A stretch of 5,275 bases of DNA, taken from Promethearchaeota archaeon (lineage in GTDB: Archaea > Asgardarchaeota > Lokiarchaeia > Sigynarchaeales > SOKP01). Positions 5,270-5,275 of the stretch are shown piece after piece. Under the pieces are notes generated by a model, which was not told the origin of the DNA, did not search any database, and saw only the letters and a program-made list of their open reading frames with translations. Where the stretch lies: NCBI GenBank assembly GCA_014729315.1, contig WJKD01000925.1:1-5275 (forward strand). Direction: 5' to 3'. Positions within the stretch are counted from its first letter, which is position 1. Every line of letters begins with the position of its first letter. The position numbers and the translations under genes are program-made.

Positions 5270-5275
5270 TTAAGC

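Noticed and set aside
1..5275. CRISPR array, tRNA/rRNA gene, transposase or insertion-sequence ends
   Set aside because: I saw no regularly spaced repeats, tRNA-like cloverleaf, rRNA sequence or transposase motifs on either strand.

Overview
The window looks like an accessory region from a bacterium of the FCB superphylum (Bacteroidota, Ignavibacteria, Calditrichota or related candidate phyla). The main pointer is a FlgD-like / type IX secretion C-terminal tail module on the minus strand (1630-1821), a domain family that decorates secreted proteins in those lineages. AT-rich DNA, AGGAG-type ribosome sites and lipoprotein signals fit but do not narrow it further.

Left part, plus strand (1-1505): a compact toxin-antitoxin block. 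A HEPN-type HepT toxin (1-417) is followed 3 bp later by an MNT nucleotidyltransferase antitoxin, MntA (421-858). This overlaps by 8 bp a second, clearly diverged HepT (851-1270). Both HepTs keep the Rx4HxY motif and MntA keeps GSx10DxD, so all three look functional. They form an unusual toxin-antitoxin-toxin triplet, unless another MntA lies just upstream of the window. Next comes a small, apparently decayed SpoVT/AbrB-like antitoxin reading frame (about 1293-1505).

Middle (1506-1846): no intact gene. It holds a very doubtful toxin-like coding scrap (1529-1606), a strong symmetrical terminator hairpin (1586-1623) serving both strands, and the orphaned tail module of a lost large secreted protein. 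The tail module's coding similarity breaks off abruptly at about 1819-1822.

Right part, minus strand (5269 down to 1847): five consecutive same-strand genes with gaps of 56-97 bp, each with an N-terminal export signal. In transcription order they are a CsgG/LpoB-like lipoprotein, a secreted protein with two PKD-like modules, a lipoprotein with one Ig/PKD-like module, a probable small outer-membrane beta-barrel, and a secreted DUF1566 (Lcl C-terminal-like) protein. They probably form one envelope/surface operon of unknown purpose. Its DNA is clearly more AT-rich than the tail fragment it abuts (hand counts: about 44% GC in 1641-1800, 36% in 1861-2160, 21% in 2461-2640). The arrangement suggests the cassette was inserted into, or replaced most of, an older gene for a secreted protein, leaving only its last ~63 codons and its terminator.
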